This document shows positions 25,098-32,782 of a stretch of DNA of 64,000 bases, piece after piece. The notes under the pieces are model-generated. The model saw only the letters and a list, made by a program, of their open reading frames with translations. It was not told the origin of the DNA and did no database searches. Both the position numbers and the translations under genes were made by a program. Source of the DNA: UTCFX2 sp002050125 (GTDB taxonomy: Bacteria > Chloroflexota > Anaerolineae > Anaerolineales > UBA4823); assembly GCA_027494035.1 (NCBI GenBank), contig JAOSJQ010000001.1, positions 1,612,001-1,676,000 of the forward strand, written 5' to 3'. Numbering within the stretch: position 1 is the first letter of the stretch; each line of letters begins with the position of its first letter.

Positions 25098-25781
25098 ATG
25101 ACGGGCGAGAACATCCCTGAATTATGGGAGTGGGCTGAGTATTATTGACCCTGGTGTTACGTTGCAGCCGTGCGCTTGCACAAGGTTATGCCCGAATACC
25201 AGGGACGGGTCCGGCTGCGGGTGCGCGCCTTCCCCTTAGAGATCTACGGAGGAGGCCCGCCCGATCGAAACGAGCTGGAACTGGAAATCTGGCTGGCTGC
25301 CATACAGGAACCCGAAGCAGCCTTCAAACCGTTCAAAGAGGAGTGGCTCACCACCACCTTGCCAGCTTTTGAAGGCGCGTGGTGCGCCTTTCAGCAAGGC
25401 GAGGCGTTCGGTTATGAATTTGATCTGCGCATCCGCAGGGCTTTTTTCTACGAAAGCCGCAACATCGGACGCCCAGAGGTCATCTTAGAGCTTGCCCGCG
25501 AAGCGGACCTGGATCTGGATCGTTTCACCCGAATGTTCAACAGCGGTGAAGCGCGCAAAGCGGTCCTCGAGGAAGGGCGGCTGGGTAAAGAGGTTTATAA
25601 AGTCCGCGGCACCCCCACGGTGATGCTGGCGGACGGAAAGAAGCTGCGTCACCCACTGGCTTATCCAAACATGGAAAATGGAAAGATCGTGGCGGTGAGC
25701 AAGCTGCCCTGTTGCGGCGAAGGCTGCTACCAAGCCACGCGCGACCTGTTCGAACAAGCTTTACAACACACAAAGGAGTAA
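25098..25781 (+). CDS. DsbA/FrnE-like thioredoxin-fold oxidoreductase with in-frame TGA at the first active-site cysteine (putative selenoprotein)
   Basis: From the ATG at 25098 the frame reads MTGENIPELWEWAEYY, then TGA (25146-25148), then PWCYVAAVRLHKVMPEYQG and an intact 200-residue DsbA-family body to 25781 (RGTPTVMLADG is the cis-Pro loop; LPCCGEGC is near the end). Thioredoxin-fold DsbA-like enzymes have CPWC here, so the TGA replaces the catalytic N-terminal cysteine, giving U-P-W-C, where Cys-to-Sec swaps are usually found. A strong hairpin follows at once (next entry). Without readthrough the only start left is a GTG at 25170, which would lose the active site. A nonsense mutation or base-call error is the alternative. 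It lies between osmC and hemerythrin, 4 bp before the latter. Confidence 0.75.
25149..25204 (+). promoter_or_regulatory. SECIS-like hairpin directly after the in-frame TGA
   Basis: CCCTGGTGTT (25149-25158) begins on the base after TGA and pairs with AATACCAGGG (25195-25204): ten pairs, one of them G-U. Inside, GCA, CC and GTGC pair with GCAC, GG and TGC around an apical loop GCTT (25174-25177). The loop starts 26 nt after the TGA, with G as its first base. This fits the published bacterial SECIS description (short apical loop with an early G, about 16-37 nt from the UGA). Folding was done by eye. Confidence 0.65.
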
Positions 25782-25785
25782 CACG

Positions 25786-26238
25786 ATGGAATTCAAAGTC
25801 CCCCATGCGCTGAAAGTCGAACACGATCAGTTGCATCACGATCTCACTCTAGCCATTGAATCCGGAGGGCAGACCGGAACCGCAGCCCAAGTAGTGGCTG
25901 ACGCCCTCCATGCGCACTTCGATGGCGAAGAAAAATACGCCCTCCAACCCCTGGGTCTGCTGCCCGCCATCGCGGAGGGTAAAATTACCCCCGAAATGGC
26001 GCAAGTGCTCGAGTTGACCGACACGCTGAAGGCAGAAATGCCCCGCATGTTGGAAGAACACCAGGTCATCGTGGATGCGTTGAAGCAACTGATCGCTGCC
26101 GCCAAGCAGGAAGGGAAGCTGCAGCACGCCGATTTCGCCGAAAAGCTGATGCTGCACGCTCAAAGTGAAGAAGAGGTCGCCTATCCTGCAGCGCTCGTGA
26201 TGGGAGAGTATCTGAAGCTAAAACTCGGTCGGGCTTGA
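25786..26238 (+). CDS. Hemerythrin HHE-domain protein (second copy)
   Basis: 150 residues. The ligand pattern is clear: KVEHDQLHHDL near residue 12, ALHAHFDGEEKYALQPL near 40, EMPRMLEEHQVIVDALK near 85 and MLHAQSEEEVAYPAALV near 120. It shares little sequence with the hemerythrin at 4805, so it is not a recent duplicate. It ends the run reductase-cupin-OsmC-DsbA-hemerythrin, just before qNorB. A di-iron NO/O2 role is likely from context. Confidence 0.87.
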   Translation: MEFKVPHALKVEHDQLHHDLTLAIESGGQTGTAAQVVADALHAHFDGEEKYALQPLGLLPAIAEGKITPEMAQVLELTDTLKAEMPRMLEEHQVIVDALKQLIAAAKQEGKLQHADFAEKLMLHAQSEEEVAYPAALVMGEYLKLKLGRA

Positions 26239-26409
26239 ACGCCTGACCGGGCAAATAAATTAGCGCATTAATCAATGCCTCAGGGGGATTCATTGCGCTG
26301 TTACGGCGGTTAGGCTATATAATTTGGGTATGCTGGGCGCTTGCGCCGCTGAGAAGCGAAGCTTATCGGCGCGCGAATTGGTTCAACTGTAAGAAAACCC
26401 GAGGGAAAA

Positions 26410-28740
26410 ATGAGCAACAGCATACCCACAACGGAAGATAAGGCTGGCGACCAGGAGCTTTCTCTGTGGTGGAGAAATGGCGTCATCCTGGTCATGATCT
26501 TTGGTTTCTCCGTCTTGATCTGGCTCTCCATCCGGGCGTACCGTGACGGTCCGCCCATCCCGGAGCGGGTGGTCGACGCGGCTGGCGCTACTGTTTTCAC
26601 CGGCGCCGACGTGATGGACGGGCAGCACGTTTTCCTGCGCTACGGGCTGATGGAGAACGGCACGGTCTGGGGGCACGGCGCGTACCTGGGTCCCGATTTC
26701 ACCGCGGAGTATTTGCACACGCTGGCGCTCGACGCCCAAGAAGCCGCGGCGCAGCAAGGCTACCAGCGTAGTTGGAACAACCTGACCTCCACCGAGCAAG
26801 CAAAGGTGAGCGCCCAGGTGCAGCAAGCGCTCAAAGAAAACCGCTATGACCCCGCGACGCACGTCCTGACGTTCACCGCGGCAGAGGCGGCTTCGTTTCA
26901 GAGCCAAATCCAGAAGTGGAGCGATTACTTTGCCGCCCCAACCAGCAGCGCCGGTCTGCCGCCCAAGTTCATCAGCGACCCAGAAGAACTGCGCCAGTTG
27001 ACCGCCTTCTTCGCCTGGAGCGCCTGGGCTGCGAATGCCAACCGGCCCGGTCTGCCTTACTCCTACACCAACAACTTTCCCTACGATCCCGCGGCTGGCA
27101 ACACCCCGCCAACCGCCGCGCTGGTTTGGAGCGCCTTGAGCTTGATTGGCTTGCTCGGCGGCACGGCGGTGGTGCTGTTTGCCTTTGGCAGGTTCGACTA
27201 TCTGGGCTGGCACGGAAAACATGAGCATGTCCACCCGCAAATGTTGCCCGGCGTCACCACCGACAGCCAGAAAGCCATGGTCAAATTCTTCGTGCTGGTC
27301 GCCCTGCTCTTTTTGATGCAGGTGTTCGTGGGCGCCGCGGTCGCCCACTACCGCGCCGACCCGGGCGCGTTTTACGGCATCGATCTATCGCGCCTCCTGC
27401 CCAGCAACATCGTTCGCACCTGGCACTTGCAGCTCATGGTGTTCTGGATCGCCACCGCGTTCATCGCCGGGGCGCTGTTTCTGGCGCCGGCGCTGGCGGG
27501 CAAGGAGCCTGAGGGGCAGGTGAAGTGGATCAACCTGCTGTTTGGCGCCCTGATCGTCGTCACCGGCGGCAGCCTGCTCGGTGAAATCCTGGGCATCAAC
27601 CAGCTCCTCGGTCAGCTCTGGTTCTGGCTGGGACATCAGGGTTGGGAGTATCTCGACCTGGGGCGCCTGTGGCAGGTGCTGCTGGTCATCGGGCTGCTAA
27701 TCTGGCTTGTCCTGTTGAGCCGCAACATCGCGGCTGCCCGGCGCAACCCCGAACACCGCGAAATCGCCTCGCTCTTTTTGTACGCCGCCATCAGCATCCC
27801 CCTGTTCTACCTGCCCGCCATGTTTTTCGGCCGCGGCAGCACTTTCACCGTGGTGGATACCTGGCGCTTCTGGATCATCCACCTGTGGGTCGAGGGCTTC
27901 TTCGAACTGTTCGCCACGGTGATGGTAGCGCTTATTTTCTACCTGCTGGGGATCGTGACGCGCCAGACGGCAGCCCGCGTCGTCTACCTGGACGCCATCC
28001 TTTACCTGGGAGGCGGCATCATCGGCACCGGTCATCACTGGTACTGGACCGGGCAGGCGAACATCTCGCTGGGGCTGAGCGCGGTCTTCTCGGCGTTGGA
28101 AGTCATCCCGCTCACCCTGCTGACGCTGGATGCCTGGGATTTTATCAAGCTGACGCGCGAAAAATGCGATATCTGTGGACAGTCAGTTTCCATCCCGCAC
28201 AAATGGACCTTCTACTTCCTGATGGCGGTCGGTTTTTGGAACTTCGTCGGCGCGGGGGTGTTTGGCTTTCTGATCAACCTGCCCATCGTAAGCTACTATG
28301 AGGTGGGCACCGTCCTCACGCCGAACCACGGGCACACCGCCATGATGGGCGTTTTCGGGATGCTGGCGATCGCGCTGCTGGTTTTCGTCCTGCGGCAGGC
28401 GTCGTCCGAGGCGCAATGGGCGCGCACCGAAAAGTTCGTGCGGGTTTCCTTCTGGGGGCTGAACGCCGGGCTGGCGCTGATGGTGCTCACCAACCTGTTC
28501 CCGGGCGGGGTGCTGCAACTCATCGACGCCGTGAAGAACGGCTACTGGCACGCCCGCAGCGCAGCCTTCCTGGGGGTCGGGATGATGAAATGGATCGAAT
28601 GGGCGCGTTTGCCGGCAGACCTGATTTTCATCTTCTTGGGCGTCGTGCCCATCGCGATCGCCGCCGGACTGACGTACCTGAACATGCGGAAATCGAAAGG
28701 GGATGCGACGTATGGCTTGCAGCCGACCCCGAACGCGTAG
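26410..28740 (+). CDS. norB: Quinol-dependent nitric oxide reductase (qNor), single-chain
   Basis: 776 residues. It has an N-terminal helix and a periplasmic domain with VFLRYGLMENGTVWGHGAYL (diagnostic of qNor), then about 12 helices of the heme-copper superfamily. The histidine-bearing helices are HLQLMVFWIATAFI, HLWVEGFFELFATVMV (His plus the Glu used in NorB), GTGHHWYWTG and NHGHTAMMGVFGMLAI. The enzyme reduces two NO to N2O with quinol. A TATAAT-like -10 lies at 26318-26323; I found only a half FNR site (ATCAA) upstream. It is separated from the hemerythrin gene by 171 bp. Confidence 0.96.
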   Translation: MSNSIPTTEDKAGDQELSLWWRNGVILVMIFGFSVLIWLSIRAYRDGPPIPERVVDAAGATVFTGADVMDGQHVFLRYGLMENGTVWGHGAYLGPDFTAEYLHTLALDAQEAAAQQGYQRSWNNLTSTEQAKVSAQVQQALKENRYDPATHVLTFTAAEAASFQSQIQKWSDYFAAPTSSAGLPPKFISDPEELRQLTAFFAWSAWAANANRPGLPYSYTNNFPYDPAAGNTPPTAALVWSALSLIGLLGGTAVVLFAFGRFDYLGWHGKHEHVHPQMLPGVTTDSQKAMVKFFVLVALLFLMQVFVGAAVAHYRADPGAFYGIDLSRLLPSNIVRTWHLQLMVFWIATAFIAGALFLAPALAGKEPEGQVKWINLLFGALIVVTGGSLLGEILGINQLLGQLWFWLGHQGWEYLDLGRLWQVLLVIGLLIWLVLLSRNIAAARRNPEHREIASLFLYAAISIPLFYLPAMFFGRGSTFTVVDTWRFWIIHLWVEGFFELFATVMVALIFYLLGIVTRQTAARVVYLDAILYLGGGIIGTGHHWYWTGQANISLGLSAVFSALEVIPLTLLTLDAWDFIKLTREKCDICGQSVSIPHKWTFYFLMAVGFWNFVGAGVFGFLINLPIVSYYEVGTVLTPNHGHTAMMGVFGMLAIALLVFVLRQASSEAQWARTEKFVRVSFWGLNAGLALMVLTNLFPGGVLQLIDAVKNGYWHARSAAFLGVGMMKWIEWARLPADLIFIFLGVVPIAIAAGLTYLNMRKSKGDATYGLQPTPNA

Positions 28741-28792
28741 ACCGCGGTGTGATCGGTGGATGGGGTGGTTCGTCCCGAGGAGGCGTTAAAAG

Positions 28793-28864
28793 TGGGCCCG
28801 GCAGGATTCGAACCTGCGACCAAGCGGTTATGAGCCGCGCGCTCTGCCGCTGAGCTACGGCCCC
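28793..28864 (-). tRNA. tRNA with CAT anticodon (Met or Ile2)
   Basis: A 72-nt cloverleaf on the minus strand: D arm GCTC/GAGC, anticodon loop CTCATAA (CAT), T arm GCAGG-TTCGAAT-CCTGC. The acceptor GGGGCCG/CGGGCCC pairs at all but one position (G4-G69). No CCA is encoded. CAT fits elongator Met or the lysidine-modified Ile2; initiator features are absent. Confidence 0.85.
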
Positions 28865-28911
28865 CGGCGATGTGCGGCGCCCTCCTGGTGGAAAGCCGAA
28901 AGGCGCATCAG

Positions 28912-28983
28912 AGCGGGCGACCGGATTCGAACCGGCGAATGTCAGCTTGGAAGGCTGATGCCTTACCACTTGGCGACGCCCGC
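28912..28983 (-). tRNA. tRNA-Gly (TCC)
   Basis: Minus-strand cloverleaf with perfect acceptor GCGGGCG/CGCCCGC, anticodon loop CTTCCAA (TCC) and T arm CCGGT-TCGAA region; discriminator T, no encoded CCA. It lies 47 bp upstream of the CAT tRNA in the same direction, so the two are probably co-transcribed. The rest of 28741-29124 contains no gene that I can see. Confidence 0.9.
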
Positions 28984-29124
28984 ATCCCCTTGCCCTAAGG
29001 CACGAGGAATTTTACCATCATTTCCGGCAGATCATAACGATATATAGCGCTCCAACCTCGGGCGCCGGGAACGAAAGCCGATGCGGACGCGGCTGCGCCG
29101 CGAAATCCAATTATAATAATCAAT

Positions 29125-30447
29125 ATGAAACGACTTCTCAAATGGGCGCTTTGTCTGATCGTCCTCGGGCTGGGGCTGGCGGCGCTGCAGCCCGCGGCTG
29201 CGCAGGGAGAGGGGCGGCTGGTGATCGTGCTGAAGGCGGACGACCCGGTTGCGCCGTCGATGGCGGCTTATCTGGAGCGCGGCTTGAAGCGCGCCGAGGC
29301 GCTAGACGCCGAACTGGTGATCCTGGAGCTTAACACGCCCGGGGGCTCGGTGACCACGATGAACCGGATCGTGCAGGCGATCCGCGCCAGCCGCGTGCCG
29401 GTGGTGGTGTACGTGAGCCCGCGCGGCGCCATGGCGGGCAGCGCCGGGACGCTGATCGTGCTCGCCGGGCACGCCGCGGCGATGGCGCCCGAAACGACCA
29501 TCGGGGCAGCCAGCCCGGTCGGCGGGCAGGGCGAAGACCTGGGCGAGACCATGCAAGCCAAAGAGAAAAATATCCTCAAGGCGACCGTGCGGGCGCTGGC
29601 AAAAGACCGCGGCGAACGCGCGGTCCATCTGGCTGAACAGACGATCGAATCGGCGGAAGCTGCCTCAGCCGACGAAGCGCTGCAAGCCGGGATGATCGAC
29701 TACATCGCGGCGGACGTGAACGACCTGCTGCGCCAACTCGACCAGCAAACCGTCAAAGTGCACGGCGAAACGCGCGTGCTCGTGACTGACGGGGCGCGCC
29801 TGGCGACGGTCGAACAGACCTTCATCGAAAAACTGCTGGCGGTGCTGACCAACCCTGCCATCGTTTTCCTGCTGCTCACGGTTGGGGTGCAGGCGATCCT
29901 GATCGAGATCTCCAGCCCGGGGGGTTGGGTGGCGGGCACGATCGGGGTTGTGTGCCTGGCGCTGGCGGCTTACGGGCTGGGCGTGCTGCCGGTCAACTGG
30001 TTTGGGGTGGTCTTCCTGGCGCTGGCGTTTGTGTTGTTCATCCTGGAGATCAAGTCACCGGTGCATGGGGCGCTCACGGCGACGGGCGTGATTGCGCTGA
30101 TCGTCGGGGCGCTGGTGATGTTTAACTCGCCCAACGTGCCAGCCTTTGTGCGCGTGCCGCTGCCGCTGATCGTTGGCACGTCGCTGGCAACCGGAGCGCT
30201 CTTCTTTGGGGTGATGATCTTTGCCGTGCGGGCGCAGCGCGCGCCCGTGCGCATGGGCGCCAGCAGCCTGATCGGACGGGTCGGGATCGCGCGCGGCAAG
30301 ATCAACCCCTACGGGCGGGTGCAATTGGGCGGCGAGTTGTGGACTGCCGAACTGGCGGAGGGCGAAGAGCCGCTGCAAGGGGGCGAAAAAGTGCAGGTGG
30401 TGCAGGTGGAAGGGCTCCGGCTGCGGATCAAGCGCGCCGGCAAATAG
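29125..30447 (+). CDS. NfeD-family membrane-bound serine protease (ClpP class)
   Basis: 440 residues. A signal/anchor helix (1-26, ending QPAAA) is followed by a ClpP-like protease domain: ELNTPGGSVTTMNRIVQAI near residue 68, AGSAGTLIVLAGHAAAM with the catalytic serine near 110, and KDRGERAVHLAEQTIESAEAA. About five helices then lead to an OB-fold NfeD tail (GRVGIARGKINPYGRVQLGG) at about 385-440. NfeD1b proteins associate with stomatin and control membrane-protein quality. No stomatin gene is adjacent; an M48 peptidase follows 21 bp downstream. Confidence 0.93.
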   Translation: MKRLLKWALCLIVLGLGLAALQPAAAQGEGRLVIVLKADDPVAPSMAAYLERGLKRAEALDAELVILELNTPGGSVTTMNRIVQAIRASRVPVVVYVSPRGAMAGSAGTLIVLAGHAAAMAPETTIGAASPVGGQGEDLGETMQAKEKNILKATVRALAKDRGERAVHLAEQTIESAEAASADEALQAGMIDYIAADVNDLLRQLDQQTVKVHGETRVLVTDGARLATVEQTFIEKLLAVLTNPAIVFLLLTVGVQAILIEISSPGGWVAGTIGVVCLALAAYGLGVLPVNWFGVVFLALAFVLFILEIKSPVHGALTATGVIALIVGALVMFNSPNVPAFVRVPLPLIVGTSLATGALFFGVMIFAVRAQRAPVRMGASSLIGRVGIARGKINPYGRVQLGGELWTAELAEGEEPLQGGEKVQVVQVEGLRLRIKRAGK

Positions 30448-30468
30448 GCGCGTACGCGGCAAAACGGG

Positions 30469-31278
30469 ATGCGCACAACCGCCTACCGCTACCCAAGCGA
30501 ACATCTCATCCTGGCGATCACCATACTGCTGGTGCTGGCGGTGATCGCGCTGACGGCGACCGCCACCGTGTGCGCCAGCGTGATATTTGTTCTGGCATTT
30601 GTGGCGCTGGCGTACCAGATGGGGCTGGCGCACCACCGGCAACTCGTCCGCAGCGCGCGCCGCGTGGAGGCGCAAGGGATGCCCGAACTGGCAGAACTGG
30701 CGCGCGCCGGGGTGGAGCGGCTGCAACCCGGGGCAGTGGAAGTGTACCTGCTGCCCAGCCGCGAACTGAACGCCTATACGTTTGGGCTGAGCGAACCGAA
30801 AGTGGTGGTACTCTACACCGCGCTGTTCAAGGTGATGGACGCGGACGAGATGCTGTTCATCATCGGACACGAACTGGGGCATGCGGCGCTGGGGCACACC
30901 TGGCTCAACTCGCTGGTTGGCGGGCTGGCGGGGGTGCCAAGCCCGTTCTCAGCCGCGGCGCTGCTGACGCTGGCTTTTCTGTGGTGGAACCGCGCCTGCG
31001 AATACTCCGCCGACCGGGCGGGACTGCTGGCGTGCGGCAAGCCGGACAAAGCGGTCTCGGCGCTGGTCAAATTGGGGGCTGGGCTGCAGGCGCTCGACCG
31101 CAACGCGCTGGAGGCGGCTTACCGCAGGATCGACGCGGAAGACGACCAGCTCCTGAGCGGGCTCAATGAAGCGCTTGGCTCTCACCCAATGCTGATCCGG
31201 CGGATCGAAAAACTGCGCGCGTACGCGGCGTCGGCTCAATACCAGCGGCTGAAAGCCCAACTTGAACGCCGGCGCTGA
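30469..31278 (+). CDS. M48-family membrane zinc metallopeptidase (HtpX/Ste24-like)
   Basis: 269 residues. Two N-terminal helices (15-60) precede the zinc motif FIIGHELGHAALGH (HExxH near residue 131), a third hydrophobic stretch, and the distal ligand in NRACEYSADRAGLLACG. Ends with a basic coil. M48 peptidases degrade misfolded membrane proteins or process peptides. It lies between NfeD and the small-peptide operon, which has its own promoter, so any link to the peptides is only positional. Confidence 0.9.
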   Translation: MRTTAYRYPSEHLILAITILLVLAVIALTATATVCASVIFVLAFVALAYQMGLAHHRQLVRSARRVEAQGMPELAELARAGVERLQPGAVEVYLLPSRELNAYTFGLSEPKVVVLYTALFKVMDADEMLFIIGHELGHAALGHTWLNSLVGGLAGVPSPFSAAALLTLAFLWWNRACEYSADRAGLLACGKPDKAVSALVKLGAGLQALDRNALEAAYRRIDAEDDQLLSGLNEALGSHPMLIRRIEKLRAYAASAQYQRLKAQLERRR

Positions 31279-31345
31279 CTGTCCAGGACGCGCAAGCAGA
31301 CCGGACGAGCGGGTGAGCGCAGCGCGAATCACGTCATTCGTCGTA

Positions 31346-31373
31346 TTGTCACGCAGAAATAATGAATTAAAAT
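31346..31373 (+). promoter_or_regulatory. Sigma70-like promoter for the small-peptide operon
   Basis: TTGTCA (31346-31351) and TAAAAT (31368-31373) are separated by 16 bp and lie 61 bp before the first peptide start. This is one of the better -35/-10 pairs in the window and implies the operon is transcribed apart from the M48 gene. Confidence 0.55.
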
Positions 31374-31433
31374 ACCGGATGAGGTCAGTCCATTATTCAA
31401 CGACCACAACAACCAGAGAAAAGGAGAATTAAC

Positions 31434-31634
31434 ATGTACGTACGCACAGATATGAAATCTGGTGCTGCTTGCTACACCGTCCAATCTGGGGACAACCTGA
31501 GCAGCATCTCGCAGAAATTCTTCGGCGACATGGGTGCAAACAATGTCAACCGGATCTATTTCTCTAACCTGAACACGATCGGCCCGAACCCGAACCTGAT
31601 CTTCCCCGGGCAGAAACTGTACATCCCGAGTTAA
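31434..31634 (+). CDS. Small peptide 1: N-terminal tag plus LysM domain
   Basis: 66 residues, good AAGGAGA ribosome site. Residues 1-10 (MYVRTDMKSG) form the motif shared by all five peptides of this operon. The remainder is one complete LysM domain, CYTVQSGDNLSSISQKFFGD to FPGQKLYIPS. LysM binds peptidoglycan or chitin, so the product should act outside the cell, yet there is no Sec signal peptide. The shared tag may therefore be an export leader; that is inference. Confidence 0.85.
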   Translation: MYVRTDMKSGAACYTVQSGDNLSSISQKFFGDMGANNVNRIYFSNLNTIGPNPNLIFPGQKLYIPS

Positions 31635-31693
31635 TCTCTGGGAATCGGGACGGGTTTCATGCAACCAGAACCCTCTCGAAGGAGAATAGATCA

Positions 31694-31936
31694 ATGCGAA
31701 ACGAACAATATGTTCCTCAATTGACCGTTCGCTCGGACGTGAAGAGCGGACAGGGCGGCGGGTTTGTAAATGGGGTGTGGTACCCGGACATGAGCGGCGT
31801 ATGCGGCGGCGCAACCACTCCTCCGACAACCCCTCCTACGACTCCTCCAACCACCCCTCCAACCACTCCTCCCATAAGCGGAGGCGGATGGGTGGGCGGC
31901 GTCTGGTATGCAGACCGAAGCGGTATTTGCGGTTAG
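31694..31936 (+). CDS. Small peptide 2: two GVWYxDxSGxCG modules joined by a PPTT linker
   Basis: 80 residues with AAGGAGA upstream. The tag appears as QLTVRSDVKSG (residues 9-19). Two copies of a module, GGGFVNGVWYPDMSGVCGG and GGGWVGGVWYADRSGICG, flank a linker of about five TTPP repeats. Each module has one Cys and a W-Y pair. No signal peptide and no known domain. The second module is almost identical at DNA level to the end of peptide 4. Confidence 0.75.
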   Translation: MRNEQYVPQLTVRSDVKSGQGGGFVNGVWYPDMSGVCGGATTPPTTPPTTPPTTPPTTPPISGGGWVGGVWYADRSGICG

Positions 31937-31968
31937 CCAATCCTGGCTGACAGAAGGAGCACAAACGG

Positions 31969-32149
31969 ATGATAACCAATTCCCCGGATCGATTCTGAGG
32001 TAACCAAGCCGCAGCGTGTCTCCCAACTGAAGGTGCGTTGCGATGTGCGCGCTGGGGAAGATCTGACAACTTGTCAGTGGAACCTAAACAAGTGGCGCGA
32101 GCGCTACTTCCAAGCTTTCAACGAAGCCAAGCGGCGCGGGTGCATCTGA
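31969..32149 (+). CDS. Small peptide 3: tagged, Cys- and Trp-containing; one frameshift
   Basis: Starts at ATG 31969 after AGAAGGAGC. As read, it stops after ten codons; dropping one C from the CCCC at 31982-31985 gives a 59-residue peptide to the TGA at 32147. It contains the tag SQLKVRCDVRAG and then EDLTTCQWNLNKWRERYF with a C-terminal RRGCI: three cysteines. The repaired frame matching the tag of its neighbours is the main support. No known family. Confidence 0.6.
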
Positions 32150-32162
32150 GAGGAAGGGTGAA

Positions 32163-32380
32163 ATGAAAACACGAACCAATCTTCGCGCCGGCGACGCGTT
32201 GCAGACCTGCAAACAGCAAAAAGAGAGCTGGAAGAGCAAAGCTGAAAATATGCAGCGGATTCTGGCAAATTGCCGACCGATCGTCAACCCACCCCGGACC
32301 CCACCCCCAACCCGCCTTCTGCAGGCGGCGGCTGGGTGGGCGGCGTCTGGTATGCAGACCGAAGCGGAATTTGCGGCTAG
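32163..32380 (+). CDS. Small peptide 4: tagged, ending in a GVWYADRSGICG module; one frameshift
   Basis: Starts MKTRTNLRAGDALQTC (tag TRTNLRAG), followed by a charged helical stretch to about residue 40 and a Pro-rich linker. One base added to the CCCC at 32292-32295 brings GGGWVGGVWYADRSGICG and a TAG at 32378 into frame, giving 72 residues; unrepaired, it ends differently at 32417. The final 54 bp nearly copy the end of peptide 2. Cysteines at 16, 37 and in the module. Confidence 0.65.
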
Positions 32381-32427
32381 ACCGTTTGATCTGACGCAAA
32401 CTGTCGCGAACCAATAAGGAGTACAAC

Positions 32428-32604
32428 ATGAAAGTTGAAACCGGCATCAAATCTGGTGCGTTTGCGCAGGACGCAGCTCAGGTAGTTGGAGATGTCGCCG
32501 GTCAGGTGGCAGATTTCATCACGAACGCCAACCAGCAGGCGGCGGACCTGAGCAATACCGTGATCAACAAGTCAACCGCGGTCTGGAACGCACTGGTAAG
32601 CTAA
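32428..32604 (+). CDS. Small peptide 5: tagged amphipathic helical peptide
   Basis: 58 residues, MKVETGIKSGAFAQDAAQVV onward, with TAAGGAG upstream. The tag is VETGIKSG. The body is Ala/Val/Asp/Asn-rich with a regular pattern (GDVAGQVADFITNANQQ) that suggests an amphipathic helix; there are no cysteines. It resembles bacteriocin or phasin-like helices in style, but no family is recognised. It is the last gene before the operon terminator. Confidence 0.7.
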   Translation: MKVETGIKSGAFAQDAAQVVGDVAGQVADFITNANQQAADLSNTVINKSTAVWNALVS

Positions 32605-32643
32605 CCAGGACCAGCCAATTCGGGTCCTGTTTCACTCTCAACC

Positions 32644-32682
32644 AAAACGGAGCGCGCCTTGTGGGGGCGCCCCGTTTTAGTT
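32644..32682 (+). terminator. Rho-independent terminator of the small-peptide operon
   Basis: AAAACGG (32644-32650) pairs with CCGTTTT (32672-32678) with further G-C pairs inside (GCGC/GCGC), followed by AGTTTAA. It lies 40 bp after peptide 5 and separates the operon from lipA. Confidence 0.75.
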
Positions 32683-32782
32683 TAACCCCGGCTGGGTGAG
32701 CAGGGAGTTGAGGCGGGCGATGATTCAAGGTACAATCAGCCCTGTTAGCGGTAAATACCCACTGGATTGTGAGGAAAAATCT

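Noticed and set aside
25098..25148. Reading the DsbA-like gene as a pseudogene starting at GTG 25170
   Set aside because: That start would remove the whole active site while leaving 200 intact codons, and it lies inside the predicted hairpin; selenocysteine explains the data better, though a nonsense change cannot be excluded.
26240..26409. An FNR/DNR box in front of norB
   Set aside because: Only the half-site ATCAA is present; the facing half does not match TTGAT at the required spacing.
26383..27348. A 321-residue minus-strand frame opposite norB
   Set aside because: It is the reverse shadow of the qNor N-terminal half, which is unmistakable.
30339..31169. A 276-residue Gly/Arg/Ala-rich frame overlapping the NfeD and M48 genes
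   Set aside because: It is the +1 shadow of the M48 peptidase gene, which has the full HExxH signature.
31809..31872. Tandem TPP-coding repeats as a possible CRISPR or satellite array
   Set aside because: The unit is 12 bp, in frame, and encodes the TTPP linker of peptide 2; there are no spacers.
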